Shown: in pieces, positions 51,383 to 60,522 of the stretch | Layout: every line of letters begins with the position of its first letter | Position numbering within the stretch: position 1 is the stretch's first letter | DNA from: Chryseobacterium sp. 52 | GTDB taxonomy: Bacteria; Bacteroidota; Bacteroidia; Flavobacteriales; Weeksellaceae | Assembly (NCBI RefSeq): GCF_002754245.1 | Contig: NZ_PEEX01000001.1 | Coordinates: forward strand, 3,142,001-3,206,000 | DNA: 64,000 nt | Direction of reading: 5' to 3' | Translations under genes and position numbers: made by a program | The notes under the pieces: model-generated | The model's input: the letters and a program-made list of their open reading frames with translations, nothing else | Told to the model about the DNA's origin: nothing | Database searches by the model: none

Positions 51383-53251
51383 TTATTTTATAATTAATTT
51401 TTGAATTTTCGGTTCAGAACCCTTTTCTTTAATAGAAACAAGGTAAGTTCCTTTTGCTAAACCCTGAACAGAAACCGGGCTGTCCGGTGATACCTGAGGT
51501 TTCTCTAAAACAAGTCTTCCCGCCATATCGTAAAATTTCAGATCGATATTGTAGTCTGCCTGCACTTTGATATAGTCAGCGGCCGGATTAGGATATATTG
51601 TTACATAATTTGCATTAGTTGCAGCACTGCTTGTTCCTAAAGTGGTCAGAAGGAATGAGCGTGTATTCATCACTTCTCCTGTTGTGGCATCAAGCAGAAG
51701 CAATACAGCTTTCATTTTACTTGTATTGTATTCAGTAGGAATTGTAGCTGTGAAAGTGTAGTTAACAACCTGTCCGTCTGTAATAGAGGTAGGAATTGAT
51801 CCAGCCTGCCCTGTATATCCACCCAGCAGCATTCTTCCTACATGGTTGTAGATCATCTGAGCGGCAGGAACAGAAGCCGGTAAACTTTCATAACCACCCA
51901 TAGGCCCGTTATTTCCTCCGGCATAATAATTTCTCTGGTTATAGCCTGATGCCGTGTTACTTACCTCATCTTCTACTAAGACTACAGCAAATCTAAGGTT
52001 TGCATTGCTGAAATTTGCTCTAAATGTAGCTGCTGCATTAAAAGTAATTGAGTTTCCGGATAAAGAGGAAGAAGCATCTAGTTTTACAGGACTTACAAGC
52101 ATTTTTCTGGTGTTCACCTGAGAAACCATATCATTTTGGGTTACCCCTTTGTTGAGTTCAATCCTGTCTACGTTCATTGAAGGGTAGCCACTGAAATTGA
52201 CTCCGTTATCATATTCGGTTACCGTCATAGGATCTCCGTTATGTACTGCGATTCCTATGAAGTCATTCGGGTAATTAACATCCATATAGTTCATAGCAAC
52301 TGCTCCTCTTGGACACCATCCACACCATGTCCCGGTACCTTCTTCAATAAGTACTTTTTTAGGCGAGTTTTGGCTTACCGTTTTAAATGCTGTGGTCAAT
52401 GAATTGTCTGCAGGAGTCGTGTCTGCACTTCCATTTACCTGAGTAATAATGACATTCATATTCTTTTCTACCACTGAAGAATAATTGACCGCGATAGGAT
52501 GGTTGATGGACGTTTCCTGCCCAGTTGTAAGCGGTGTGGTTAATGGAACTGTCGAGATATGGTCTGTTGTCCCGTCGTTCCAGTTCACAGTAATATTATT
52601 GATCGTTTCTGTACCATTATTTTTTACTGTTGCTTTGATGGTGTAATCCGTATTAATAATCCCATAATAATTCAGAGAAACTTTTTTAAGAGCAATATCT
52701 TTAGGCGCAATAGTTTTTACCTGAATGTTATCTAAAAGCAGAAAATATTGATCATTACATTCATAATGTCTGAAAGAGATATAAACCTGCTGTCCGGTAA
52801 AAGAAGTAAGGTCAATACTTCTGGATTGAAAACCTCCTGTAGCTACTGTTTCTGTATAAACCGGAGTAGAGGCTATGATCGTTCCTGAAGCATTGGATGT
52901 TGTTACATAGACTGAATATTTTTCTGCAGGATAATCAGTACGTGTGAATAAATCATAAACCAATTTGACGTTGGAAGCTGTAACTGTGCCTAGGTCAATT
53001 AATGGAGAAGTAATCAGGTTATCGGGGGTTACAGCGCCGCCATTTACGTAAGAGTAAGAGGTCAGTGAACCTGTACCAAAATTTGGGCTTAAAACTGAAG
53101 CATTTTGATTGGCCCATTGATAAGTGTCATTGTTCAAATCGGTACTTACCCAGCCATTAAGACCCGGGGTATTGAAATCCTGACTGTAATAAGTCTGCGA
53201 GTGATGTACTCCATAAATAAGAATACTTAAAATAAATAAAATCTTTCTCAT
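51383..53251 (-). CDS. T9SS-sorted Omp28-like surface protein with thioredoxin-fold CxxC
   Basis: A 622-residue multi-domain exported protein. After the signal peptide (MRKILFILSILIYGVHHS) come a jelly-roll/choice-of-anchor-J type domain (YYSQDFNTPGLNGWVSTD..., about 20-185), a CARDB-like beta domain (IALKKVSLNYYGIINTDYTIKATVKN, about 190-285), and an Omp28-like region (about 300-530) with thioredoxin-like VLIEEGTGTWCGWCPRGAVAMN. A C-terminal T9SS sorting domain (NYVTIYPNPAADYIKV...KGTYLVSIKE) follows. It may carry out thiol-disulfide chemistry at the cell surface or serve adhesion; the family is poorly understood. It follows the Omp28-like lipoprotein gene by 32 bp and is probably co-transcribed. 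Confidence 0.85.
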   Translation of the reverse strand: MRKILFILSILIYGVHHSQTYYSQDFNTPGLNGWVSTDLNNDTYQWANQNASVLSPNFGTGSLTSYSYVNGGAVTPDNLITSPLIDLGTVTASNVKLVYDLFTRTDYPAEKYSVYVTTSNASGTIIASTPVYTETVATGGFQSRSIDLTSFTGQQVYISFRHYECNDQYFLLLDNIQVKTIAPKDIALKKVSLNYYGIINTDYTIKATVKNNGTETINNITVNWNDGTTDHISTVPLTTPLTTGQETSINHPIAVNYSSVVEKNMNVIITQVNGSADTTPADNSLTTAFKTVSQNSPKKVLIEEGTGTWCGWCPRGAVAMNYMDVNYPNDFIGIAVHNGDPMTVTEYDNGVNFSGYPSMNVDRIELNKGVTQNDMVSQVNTRKMLVSPVKLDASSSLSGNSITFNAAATFRANFSNANLRFAVVLVEDEVSNTASGYNQRNYYAGGNNGPMGGYESLPASVPAAQMIYNHVGRMLLGGYTGQAGSIPTSITDGQVVNYTFTATIPTEYNTSKMKAVLLLLDATTGEVMNTRSFLLTTLGTSSAATNANYVTIYPNPAADYIKVQADYNIDLKFYDMAGRLVLEKPQVSPDSPVSVQGLAKGTYLVSIKEKGSEPKIQKLIIK

Positions 53252-53283
53252 AGTGTTAAAATTTAAATTGTTAAAAAATGATG

Positions 53284-54342
53284 TTATAAAAATTCGTAAG
53301 TGTTGTTGGTTCCTATTTTTGCTTCCCTTACATTCAGTACTTTTCCATTGCCATCCAAAACCATTACAATCACTTTTAGATGACTGGCATTAACTCCTGG
53401 AGGAATGGTATATTGGAAAGTCTTTACATATTCGTTTGAAGCTATTGTTTGACTGGCTGGAATACTTTCTCCTGCTACAGAAGAAGTGAGTTTGTTGCGT
53501 AAAACATTGTGATGTACATAATTGTAGATATAGCTGCTTCCGCCGTAAAGAGCGGCAATATAATTTTTTTGATTATGGACCAGTTCGTCCTCCACCATAA
53601 ACGCTGCAATTTTGAGATTGTTAAAGTTTTCAGTGAAGAAAATTTTAGCATCTGTACTTACCGAATTGCCGGAGACGGAAGAATTCATTTTGATTCCTAT
53701 TTTACTAAAAGCATTTAGCTGGCCTAAAGGAACAGACATATCCGTATAATTTGAATCATAGGCCCATGATGTCGTTCTGTTGATATACATTGCCGGCCAT
53801 TCCGTAACATTTTTAAAAACCTCCATCTCTGTACTTGTTGCACAAGACCATGGATCGGTTGTTCCATCAGGACCATGAATGCCTATAAATACAAAATCTT
53901 CCGTCTGGAGTGCCAGCTGGTCGTGCCTGGCTAATGCTATAGTACAGTACCCGCACCATGTTCCTGTAAAATCTTCATATAATATCCGGTGTTTAAAACT
54001 TATTCCGCTGGTTATGATTGCATTGATCGCAATAGGGTTCGCAGGTAAATTCTTATACTTTGCTTTTATTTCATACATTCCCTTTTCCACAGGAGTGTAT
54101 GTATTTCCGGAAATTAATTGATCATTTACGTATATCTGGCTTTCAGAGGTTACATCGTTCGTAAGATTATCTTTTACTTTAAACGTAAATTTTTTTCCCA
54201 GAAGTTTTTCATTTCCCCCTTCCGACATTACAGTCATGTATGTCACAGTAGTGTCACCTTCATCGCTCTCAGATCCTTTGCATGAGTGCACAAGTAGGAC
54301 TTGAAATATCACAATAAATTGAATTATTAAGTGTTTTCTCAT
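53284..54342 (-). CDS. Omp28-related lipoprotein with CxxC motif
   Basis: A 352-residue lipoprotein with lipobox LLVHSC (Cys near residue 21). The N-terminal part is an Ig-like domain (EKLLGKKFTFKVKDNLTNDVTSES...). The C-terminal part is the Omp28 region with the thioredoxin-type ILYEDFTGTWCGYCTIALARHDQLA near residue 135. It lacks the T9SS tail and is instead lipid-anchored. It is the first gene of the minus-strand set and is divergent from a TlpA-like thiol oxidoreductase gene, which suggests a shared redox function. Confidence 0.85.
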   Translation of the reverse strand: MRKHLIIQFIVIFQVLLVHSCKGSESDEGDTTVTYMTVMSEGGNEKLLGKKFTFKVKDNLTNDVTSESQIYVNDQLISGNTYTPVEKGMYEIKAKYKNLPANPIAINAIITSGISFKHRILYEDFTGTWCGYCTIALARHDQLALQTEDFVFIGIHGPDGTTDPWSCATSTEMEVFKNVTEWPAMYINRTTSWAYDSNYTDMSVPLGQLNAFSKIGIKMNSSVSGNSVSTDAKIFFTENFNNLKIAAFMVEDELVHNQKNYIAALYGGSSYIYNYVHHNVLRNKLTSSVAGESIPASQTIASNEYVKTFQYTIPPGVNASHLKVIVMVLDGNGKVLNVREAKIGTNNTYEFL

Positions 54343-54495
54343 TATTTTAATGATTTTTTAAGTGTAAAATTGATCTTCTTAAATTTTATTAATTTTTTTT
54401 TCAAAATAGATTAATAACTTACCGTTTTTAATTATCATTTATATAATTATTTAGTGTTTTTATTGCTATTAATTATTACAAATATAAATATTTAA

Positions 54496-54527
54496 TTGAA
54501 TATTAATAAAAAAAGAACATATATTTG
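54496..54527 (+). promoter_or_regulatory. Promoter of the TlpA/beta-barrel operon
   Basis: TTG at 54496-54498, a 21-bp spacer and TATATTTG at 54520-54527 fit the flavobacterial consensus, 18 bp before the ATG at 54546. A minus-strand TATATTTG (complement of 54479-54486) may serve the divergent Omp28-like genes. Confidence 0.5.
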
Positions 54528-54545
54528 AAATAAAATATATTTATC

Positions 54546-55028
54546 ATGATTAAAGCGGTTTTAACATTTTCTCTAATTTTTAGCATGAGTTTATGCTATT
54601 CTCAAAAAATCCCTAATGTATCGGTAAGCAATCTAAACGGTGAAAGAATAGACGTCTCAAAAATAGATTCATCGGAACCTGTCATTATGAGTTTCTGGGC
54701 AACATGGTGTCTTCCTTGTATGGAAGAACTCAATACGATTAATGAGAGATATGAGGATTGGCAGAAAGACAATAAGTTTACCATGTATGCAGTATCTACA
54801 GATGATGCCCGTACTACTTCAAAAGTGAAGACGGTTGTAAAAAGCAAAGGATGGCCCTATAATATACTGCTTGATCCCAACCAGACCCTGAAAAGAGCAT
54901 TCAATATCAACAGCATTCCGTATGTTATTCTTCTTCACAAAGGGAAAATTGTATACTCCCATATAGGATATTCCGCAGGTGATGAAGACGAATTGATTAA
55001 TAAGATTAAAGAATGTAATAATAAATAG
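54546..55028 (+). CDS. TlpA-like periplasmic thiol-disulfide oxidoreductase
   Basis: A 160-residue exported thioredoxin-fold protein: signal peptide to LCYSQ, active site MSFWATWCLPCMEE near residue 52 (WCLPC), and cis-Pro loop INSIPYVILLHKG near 125. It probably reduces or isomerises disulfides in exported proteins. It is 9 bp before the beta-barrel gene and divergent from Omp28-like proteins that carry their own CxxC motifs, which may be its partners. Confidence 0.88.
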   Translation: MIKAVLTFSLIFSMSLCYSQKIPNVSVSNLNGERIDVSKIDSSEPVIMSFWATWCLPCMEELNTINERYEDWQKDNKFTMYAVSTDDARTTSKVKTVVKSKGWPYNILLDPNQTLKRAFNINSIPYVILLHKGKIVYSHIGYSAGDEDELINKIKECNNK

Positions 55029-55037
55029 GTATTGGCT

Positions 55038-56690
55038 ATGCGAAATAAAATAATTACAGGCGTACTATTTCTTTCTAGTATCAAACTGTTCTGCCAGTTA
55101 ACGGTCAATTTAGAATCCAATTCACAGTATTATATTGACGACGCAAAGATAAAACTCTCTGAAACAGAAGCTGCTCAAAGGTTCAGATCCAACAATTACC
55201 TCAATCTGAGTTATAAACTGAAGGACTTTACTTTCGGCGCACAATTGGAATCTTATGAGCCGGAAGCTTTACTTAATTATTCTCCGGCTTTTAAAAAAAC
55301 CAATTTAGGGACCTATTATGTAAATTATAATAATGAAAAAGCAGGAATCGATGTTACATTAGGACATTTCTACGAGCAGTTAGGAAGCGGCTTAGCATTG
55401 CGTTTATGGGAAGATAAGCAGCTGGGAGTTGCAAATTCTCTCCTGGGTGGAAAAATAAAATATACAGACCCTGCCCAAACAGTAACTTTAAAAGCTCTGG
55501 TGGGAAAACAAAGATTAGGATTTGAACTTACAGATGGGCTTATCGCCGGGTTGGACGCAGAATTACGGCTGGACTCCCTTGTGAAAATTAAAAAACTGCA
55601 TACAAGTATTGGTTTCAGCTATGTCAATAAGTACGAAGACAATAAAGACAATGTGGTATATCCTAAAAACGTCAGTGTTTATTCCTCCCGATTAAAAATG
55701 GAGTATGCTAAATTTGCCCTGGAATTTGAATATTTATACAAGACCAAGGATAATATAAAAGAGATCAAAGCCTTAGATGCGAAGAACATTTTCCCTGGAA
55801 GTGCTTATTATCTCAATCTTTCTTATGCGACGGACAGATTTGGAATTATAGCCAGTTTGAGAAGATTAGAAAATTTTAATTTTTATTCTCAGCGGGATCA
55901 GACGGGAAATATTTATCATAATGCCGTTCTGAACTACCTTCCTTCCCTTACTAAACAGTATGATTACAGCCTGGCCAATATTTATGTTTATCAGGCACAG
56001 CCCCAGCTTACTTTTCTGCCCCAGAAAAAAGCGGGGGAAATAGGTTCTCAATTCGATATTTTTTATAAACTAAAAAAAGGATCACTGCTTGGAGGGAAAT
56101 ACGGAACAGATCTGTCATTAAATATCTCCAATTGGTATGGATTGAAGGGAACATACCGTTCTTATATCAACAACGTGAACGGGTATGATACCGAATTTCT
56201 GAAATTGGGAGAAAGGTATTATTCCGATCAGAGTATAGATATCAGAACCAAATTAAAAGACAATTGGAAAATAGCACTTGTTTTCATTAATCAATATTAC
56301 AATACCTACCGTGCAGAAGAAACATCAGGAGAAGTAAAAGCGAAAACAATCATTATGGATAATATTTACAAATTTTCAAAAAGTTCTATGAAAATAGAAC
56401 TCCAGCATCAGTGGGCAGATGATTATCACGGCAACTGGGCAGCCGGTTTGGCTGAATATAACTTTAAAAAAAACTGGTCTGTTTTCGTTAATGATCTTTA
56501 TAACTACGACAACTCTGATAAAGAAAAACAGATGCATTATTATACAGGAGGCATCGTTTTTAGGAAAAACAGCACAAGAGTTCAGGTATCTTATGGAAGA
56601 CAGCGGGGAGGATTGTTATGTGTAGGAGGAGTTTGTCGGTTTGTTCCTGAAAGTGCAGGATTTTCTCTGGGGATCAGTGCGAATTATTAA
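55038..56690 (+). CDS. Outer-membrane beta-barrel protein (DUF6029-like)
   Basis: About 550 residues from the ATG at 55038; a TTG at 55032 is in frame but less likely. A signal peptide (MRNKIITGVLFLSSIKLFCQ) is followed by repeated amphipathic strands (NYLNLSYKLKDFTFGAQLESY, TYYVNYNNEKAGIDVTLGHFYEQLGSGL, ALVFINQYYNTYRA) and a C-terminus GFSLGISANY ending in an aromatic residue, as for outer-membrane barrels. I associate it with the Bacteroidota DUF6029 family, whose role is unknown. It shares an operon with TlpA and a lipoprotein. Confidence 0.8.
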   Translation: MRNKIITGVLFLSSIKLFCQLTVNLESNSQYYIDDAKIKLSETEAAQRFRSNNYLNLSYKLKDFTFGAQLESYEPEALLNYSPAFKKTNLGTYYVNYNNEKAGIDVTLGHFYEQLGSGLALRLWEDKQLGVANSLLGGKIKYTDPAQTVTLKALVGKQRLGFELTDGLIAGLDAELRLDSLVKIKKLHTSIGFSYVNKYEDNKDNVVYPKNVSVYSSRLKMEYAKFALEFEYLYKTKDNIKEIKALDAKNIFPGSAYYLNLSYATDRFGIIASLRRLENFNFYSQRDQTGNIYHNAVLNYLPSLTKQYDYSLANIYVYQAQPQLTFLPQKKAGEIGSQFDIFYKLKKGSLLGGKYGTDLSLNISNWYGLKGTYRSYINNVNGYDTEFLKLGERYYSDQSIDIRTKLKDNWKIALVFINQYYNTYRAEETSGEVKAKTIIMDNIYKFSKSSMKIELQHQWADDYHGNWAAGLAEYNFKKNWSVFVNDLYNYDNSDKEKQMHYYTGGIVFRKNSTRVQVSYGRQRGGLLCVGGVCRFVPESAGFSLGISANY

Positions 56691-56777
56691 CAGGGCTGAT
56701 CTATGGGAAAGTCCGGTTCCCCAACCGTTAGATATAGATTATTTTTTATACATTTAGTTGCGATTAAACTTATTCTT

Positions 56778-57314
56778 ATGATCCGAAAAATGTCTGTTAC
56801 GACTCTGATAATCATTCCGATAATAGTTTTCCTTCAATCCTGCAGCAATAAAAAAGCTGAAGATATTCAAACCATTCTGGATAAAAAAGAGTCCCGGACA
56901 TCTGCCATGCTGATTGGCGAAAAAGGTTTTGAATCTAAGAAACTGGAGTATCTTATCGCTCATGATTATACAAAAGCCCTGTATATTATTGACAAAGAAG
57001 AGATTGAATTCAATACTATCATTAAAGATATTGAAAAGATGGATACTGAAGGTATTGAAAAAGGAAAAGAAGTACAGCAGGCAGCTGCCGGTTATTATAT
57101 GGCCCTGAAAGATCTTTTTATGTTCTCAAGAAAAGAAATAGAACAGGAAAAACTCATGCGATACGGTAAAGAAGAAAAAGAAATCCGTGCTGCACAGGAC
57201 AAAATGCTTGAACTGGGTCGTGAGAAACAACATCTCTACCAGAAAGTTTTCAAAGCAGATGAAAAACTTTTTACTGCGCGAAGATATTTCGAATCTGAGA
57301 ATAAACTGAAATAA
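56778..57314 (+). CDS. Small helical lipoprotein of unknown function
   Basis: About 178 residues from the ATG at 56778; the ATG at 56703 would add 25 residues before the signal peptide and is unlikely. Lipobox VFLQSC is followed by a highly charged, almost all-helical region, with a likely coiled coil from about residue 60 (YIIDKEEIEFNTIIKDIEK... and EKLMRYGKEEKEIRAAQDKML). No family was recognised. It lies 87 bp after the beta-barrel gene and may be part of the same operon. Confidence 0.7.
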   Translation: MIRKMSVTTLIIIPIIVFLQSCSNKKAEDIQTILDKKESRTSAMLIGEKGFESKKLEYLIAHDYTKALYIIDKEEIEFNTIIKDIEKMDTEGIEKGKEVQQAAAGYYMALKDLFMFSRKEIEQEKLMRYGKEEKEIRAAQDKMLELGREKQHLYQKVFKADEKLFTARRYFESENKLK

Positions 57315-57348
57315 CAGTCTGATTTACTTATAATATTTCACCAATAAT

Positions 57349-57371
57349 AAACCTCTCATCACGGGAGGTTT
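57349..57371. terminator. Bidirectional terminator
   Basis: AAACCTCTC (57349-57357) and GGGAGGTTT (57363-57371) pair with one G-U, with a 5-nt loop, between the convergent lipoprotein and SDR genes. Confidence 0.7.
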
Positions 57372-57386
57372 TATTGTACCTATCCA

Positions 57387-58190
57387 TCACACCACTTTTG
57401 CTTTACGGACAACCTTAGCCAGAATCGCAGGAAAGAACCTCTTCAGGTAAGTTCCCATCACTTCACTGCCCCCTATAGAAGCCTGATTTTTCTTTTTTTC
57501 TATAGCTGAAAGCATTTTTTTTGCAAAAACATCAGCAGGCATTCCTTTTTGGGTGGCATCATCCATAGTTCCCTGAAGAGAACCATCTCCCGTAACGGCA
57601 TTGACAGAAATATTAGTCTGTATAAAACCGGGACAGATGATTGTCACGACTATATTTTTCGTATATAATTCAGCACGCAGCGAATCAAAAAAACCGTGAA
57701 GTGCATGTTTTGCAGCAGCATAACTACTGCGCATAGGAGCGGCAAAAATCCCCATAAGACTCGATACTACAGCAATATGCCCACCACCGTTCCTGATCAT
57801 ATAAGGAAGTACAGCTTTAGTAAGAGCTACAGTTCCTATAAAATCTACATCCATTAAACGTTTATCTACCTCTATATCAGTTTCCATAGCCAGAGACCGC
57901 TGAGACAGACCCGCATTATTAATCAGAATATCAATCTGACCAAATTTCTCCAGCGCTTCGGCTACAATATCCGGCATTTCTTTATAATTTTCCAGATCTA
58001 AAGGCAGTACAGAGAAACGTTTAGTATCCAGCCCGGCCTTTTCTGCAACAGCATACAGCTGATTTTTATTTCTTGATGAAAGAATAATTTTCGCCCTGCT
58101 TGTTGCCGCCAGTTCATTGACCAGGGCTTCTCCGATTCCTGATGAAGCTCCGGTAATCCAGATCACTTTATCATCAAAATATGTACTCAT
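57387..58190 (-). CDS. Short-chain dehydrogenase/reductase
   Basis: A 267-residue SDR. The cofactor motif VIWITGASSGIGEAL is at residues 8-22, NNAGLSQRSLA near 92, the catalytic Ser in VVSSLMGIF near 143 and YAAAKHALHGF near 157 (YxxxK). It resembles the DHRS7/YqjQ-like classical SDRs acting on lipids or aldehydes; the substrate is unknown. The gene lies 83 bp after the FAD dehydrogenase in the same direction. Confidence 0.9.
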   Translation of the reverse strand: MSTYFDDKVIWITGASSGIGEALVNELAATSRAKIILSSRNKNQLYAVAEKAGLDTKRFSVLPLDLENYKEMPDIVAEALEKFGQIDILINNAGLSQRSLAMETDIEVDKRLMDVDFIGTVALTKAVLPYMIRNGGGHIAVVSSLMGIFAAPMRSSYAAAKHALHGFFDSLRAELYTKNIVVTIICPGFIQTNISVNAVTGDGSLQGTMDDATQKGMPADVFAKKMLSAIEKKKNQASIGGSEVMGTYLKRFFPAILAKVVRKAKVV

Positions 58191-58273
58191 TTTTTATCTA
58201 AAATTTTAATTGTCGATTCTTCACAATTTACTCTTCATTTGCGAAGCAAAATTCACAACTGATATGGTCTGAA

Positions 58274-59935
58274 TTAGAATTGTCCGGCAATATATTTTCC
58301 TGCTTTCATTCCCGAAAAAATACATCCTCCAAGGAATGTTCCTTCCAGTGCACGGTAGCCATGCATTCCGCCACCGCCGAATCCGGCTGCTTCTCCCGCT
58401 GCATAAAGTCCTTCAATAACGGTGTCGTCTTCTCTCAAAACCTGTCCGTCAAGATTGGTTTTAATACCTCCCAATGTTTTTCGGGTAAGGATATTAAGGC
58501 GTACAGCGATGAGAGGTCCGTTTTTAGGATCCAATATTGCATGCGGAGCTGCTACACGGCCCAGTTTGTCCCCTAAATAGTTTCTTGTATTCCGGATGTA
58601 ATTCACCTGTGTATCTTTTGAATACTTATTATTCAGTTCCCTGTCTCTGGCTTCGATCTGTTCTTTAATTTTTTCATAGTCCAAAAGATCATCTCCGGAC
58701 AGCAGATTCATTCTTTCCACCAGATCTTTAAGACTGTCTGAAACAATAAAATCCTTACCATGTTCCTTAAAAGCTTCCACAGGTCCCGGTGCTTTTTTTC
58801 CAAAGATTCTTTTGATGAAAAGGGCATAGTCCTTATTGGTAATATCCGGGTTCTGCTCTGATCCGGAAAGCGCAAACTCTTTTTTAATGATTTTTTGGGT
58901 CAGAATAAACCAGGAATAAGAAAACCCCGTATCCTGAATATATTTCAACGTTCCCAATGTATCAAATCCAGGCAGGAAAGGAGCGGGGAGACGGTTTCCT
59001 TTAGCATCAAACCACAGAGAAGACGGTCCGGGAAGTATTCTGATGCCATGCTTAGGCCATATCGGATTCCAGTTTTGTATCCCTTCCGTATAATGCCACA
59101 TTCTGTCAGGATTGATAATGTCTGCTCCGGAATTTTCTGCAATACCGATCATTTTTCCGTCCACATAAGCAGGAACACCACACACCATATTCTCAGGAGC
59201 TTTTCCTAATCTTTCCGGCCAGTTTTTACGGACCAGTTCATGATTGGCACCTATGCCTCCCGACGCAATGATGACGTGAGCTGCATGATGCTCAAACTGT
59301 GAAATCACATTTCTATTGGTGGCAACGCCTCTTTCTTGATCATCATTTTCAAGGATATCACCTTTAACGCCTTTAGTTTTGCCATTTTCTATGATCAGCT
59401 CAGTAACTCTATGTCTGAATTTCATCTGCAGAAGCCCTTTTCCTTTCGCTTCGTAAGCTTTATCCACAAAAGGCTTTACAACTCCTGTTCCCGTTCCCCA
59501 GCTGACATGAAACCTGGGTACAGAATTGCCGTGTCCCGTCGCAGATCCATCGCCACGTTCTGCCCAGCCCACCATAAACATCAGCTTAATCCCAAGTTTA
59601 GAAATATATTGGTACTTTTCATAAGCCGCAAATTTCAAATACGCCTCCGCCCATTTCTGAGGCCAGTAATCCTCTTTACGGTCAAAACCAGCAGTGCCTT
59701 TCCAGTCCTGGAGGGCTAGCTCGTAAGAATCTTTGATTCCCATTCTGCGTTGCTGGGGAGAATTGATCAGAAACAAGCCTCCGAATGACCAGAATGCCTG
59801 TCCGCCAATATTTTGCTCAGTTTCCTGATCTATTAAAAGCACTTTTTTTCCGACATTCGTAATTTCCATAGCGGCAGTCAATCCTGCTAGTCCTGTTCCT
59901 ACAATAATAACGTCAGGCTGGAATGTTTCTTCCAT
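58274..59935 (-). CDS. FAD-binding dehydrogenase of the flavocytochrome c/KstD-like family
   Basis: A 553-residue flavoprotein. The N-terminal dinucleotide fold VIIVGTGLAGLTAAMEITNVGKKVLLIDQE is at residues 8-39, GGQAFWSFGGLF near 44, ASGGIGANHELV near 225, and the C-terminal FAD contact EGLYAAGEAAGFGGGGMHGYRALEGTFLGG near 510. These enzymes include 3-ketosteroid dehydrogenases and fumarate reductase-like proteins; annotated relatives are often just FAD-binding dehydrogenases. It is probably transcribed with the SDR gene. Confidence 0.88.
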   Translation of the reverse strand: MEETFQPDVIIVGTGLAGLTAAMEITNVGKKVLLIDQETEQNIGGQAFWSFGGLFLINSPQQRRMGIKDSYELALQDWKGTAGFDRKEDYWPQKWAEAYLKFAAYEKYQYISKLGIKLMFMVGWAERGDGSATGHGNSVPRFHVSWGTGTGVVKPFVDKAYEAKGKGLLQMKFRHRVTELIIENGKTKGVKGDILENDDQERGVATNRNVISQFEHHAAHVIIASGGIGANHELVRKNWPERLGKAPENMVCGVPAYVDGKMIGIAENSGADIINPDRMWHYTEGIQNWNPIWPKHGIRILPGPSSLWFDAKGNRLPAPFLPGFDTLGTLKYIQDTGFSYSWFILTQKIIKKEFALSGSEQNPDITNKDYALFIKRIFGKKAPGPVEAFKEHGKDFIVSDSLKDLVERMNLLSGDDLLDYEKIKEQIEARDRELNNKYSKDTQVNYIRNTRNYLGDKLGRVAAPHAILDPKNGPLIAVRLNILTRKTLGGIKTNLDGQVLREDDTVIEGLYAAGEAAGFGGGGMHGYRALEGTFLGGCIFSGMKAGKYIAGQF

Positions 59936-60064
59936 TGTATTGATTTGCTTTTGGTTGTACTTGCATGATATATCCTACAATAAATATATGAAATATTTAT
60001 GCTCAAATTGCTTAAAACAGGTCAAACATAACTATGCTTATCATAAAGCTCATCGGTAAATTCA

Positions 60065-60072
60065 TATCTTTG
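60065..60072 (+). promoter_or_regulatory. -7 element before the rhodanese-like gene
   Basis: TATCTTTG fits TAnnTTTG and lies 14 bp before the ATG at 60087. No clear -33 TTG at the right distance. Confidence 0.4.
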
Positions 60073-60086
60073 TTAAAAATAGAATT

Positions 60087-60521
60087 ATGAAGTACTTGTT
60101 TATGATGGCATTCCTGATTTGCTCTTTATTCAGCCAATTTCCGGCACAGCAAAAGCAGGATCCCTGGAATGAGAGCCAGCTTATGGATCCCGCGCTTTTA
60201 GCATCAAGAATCACAGAAAACAAAGCAAAAAATGTAGTCATTATTTCGGTAGGTCCGGAAGCTATTATTAAAGGTTCTGTAGATATCGGACCGACCCGTG
60301 AACCTGAGAATCTTGAAAAACTGAGAAATTATCTTAAAAATATCCCTAAAGGAAAAGAAATCGTTATTTACTGCGGATGTTGTCCGTTTGTTAAATGTCC
60401 GAACATCCGTCCGGCATTTCAACTCTTGCAGGAAATGGGGTTCAAAAATGCAAAACTTTTAAACCTTCCGAAAAATATTAAAGTAGACTGGCTGGATAAA
60501 GATTATCCTACAAATGATTAA
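60087..60521 (+). CDS. Exported rhodanese-like protein
   Basis: A 144-residue protein with signal peptide MKYLFMMAFLICSLFSQFPAQ. The fold shows NVVIISVGPEAIIKGSVDIGP near residue 50 and GKEIVIYCGCCPFVKCPNIRPAFQLLQEMG near 90; the catalytic-loop cysteine of rhodaneses corresponds to CGCCPFVKC, which here has four cysteines instead of one. It may transfer sulfur or bind a metal in the periplasm. It is coupled to a TlpA-like gene. Confidence 0.8.
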   Translation: MKYLFMMAFLICSLFSQFPAQQKQDPWNESQLMDPALLASRITENKAKNVVIISVGPEAIIKGSVDIGPTREPENLEKLRNYLKNIPKGKEIVIYCGCCPFVKCPNIRPAFQLLQEMGFKNAKLLNLPKNIKVDWLDKDYPTND

Positions 60522-60522
60522 T

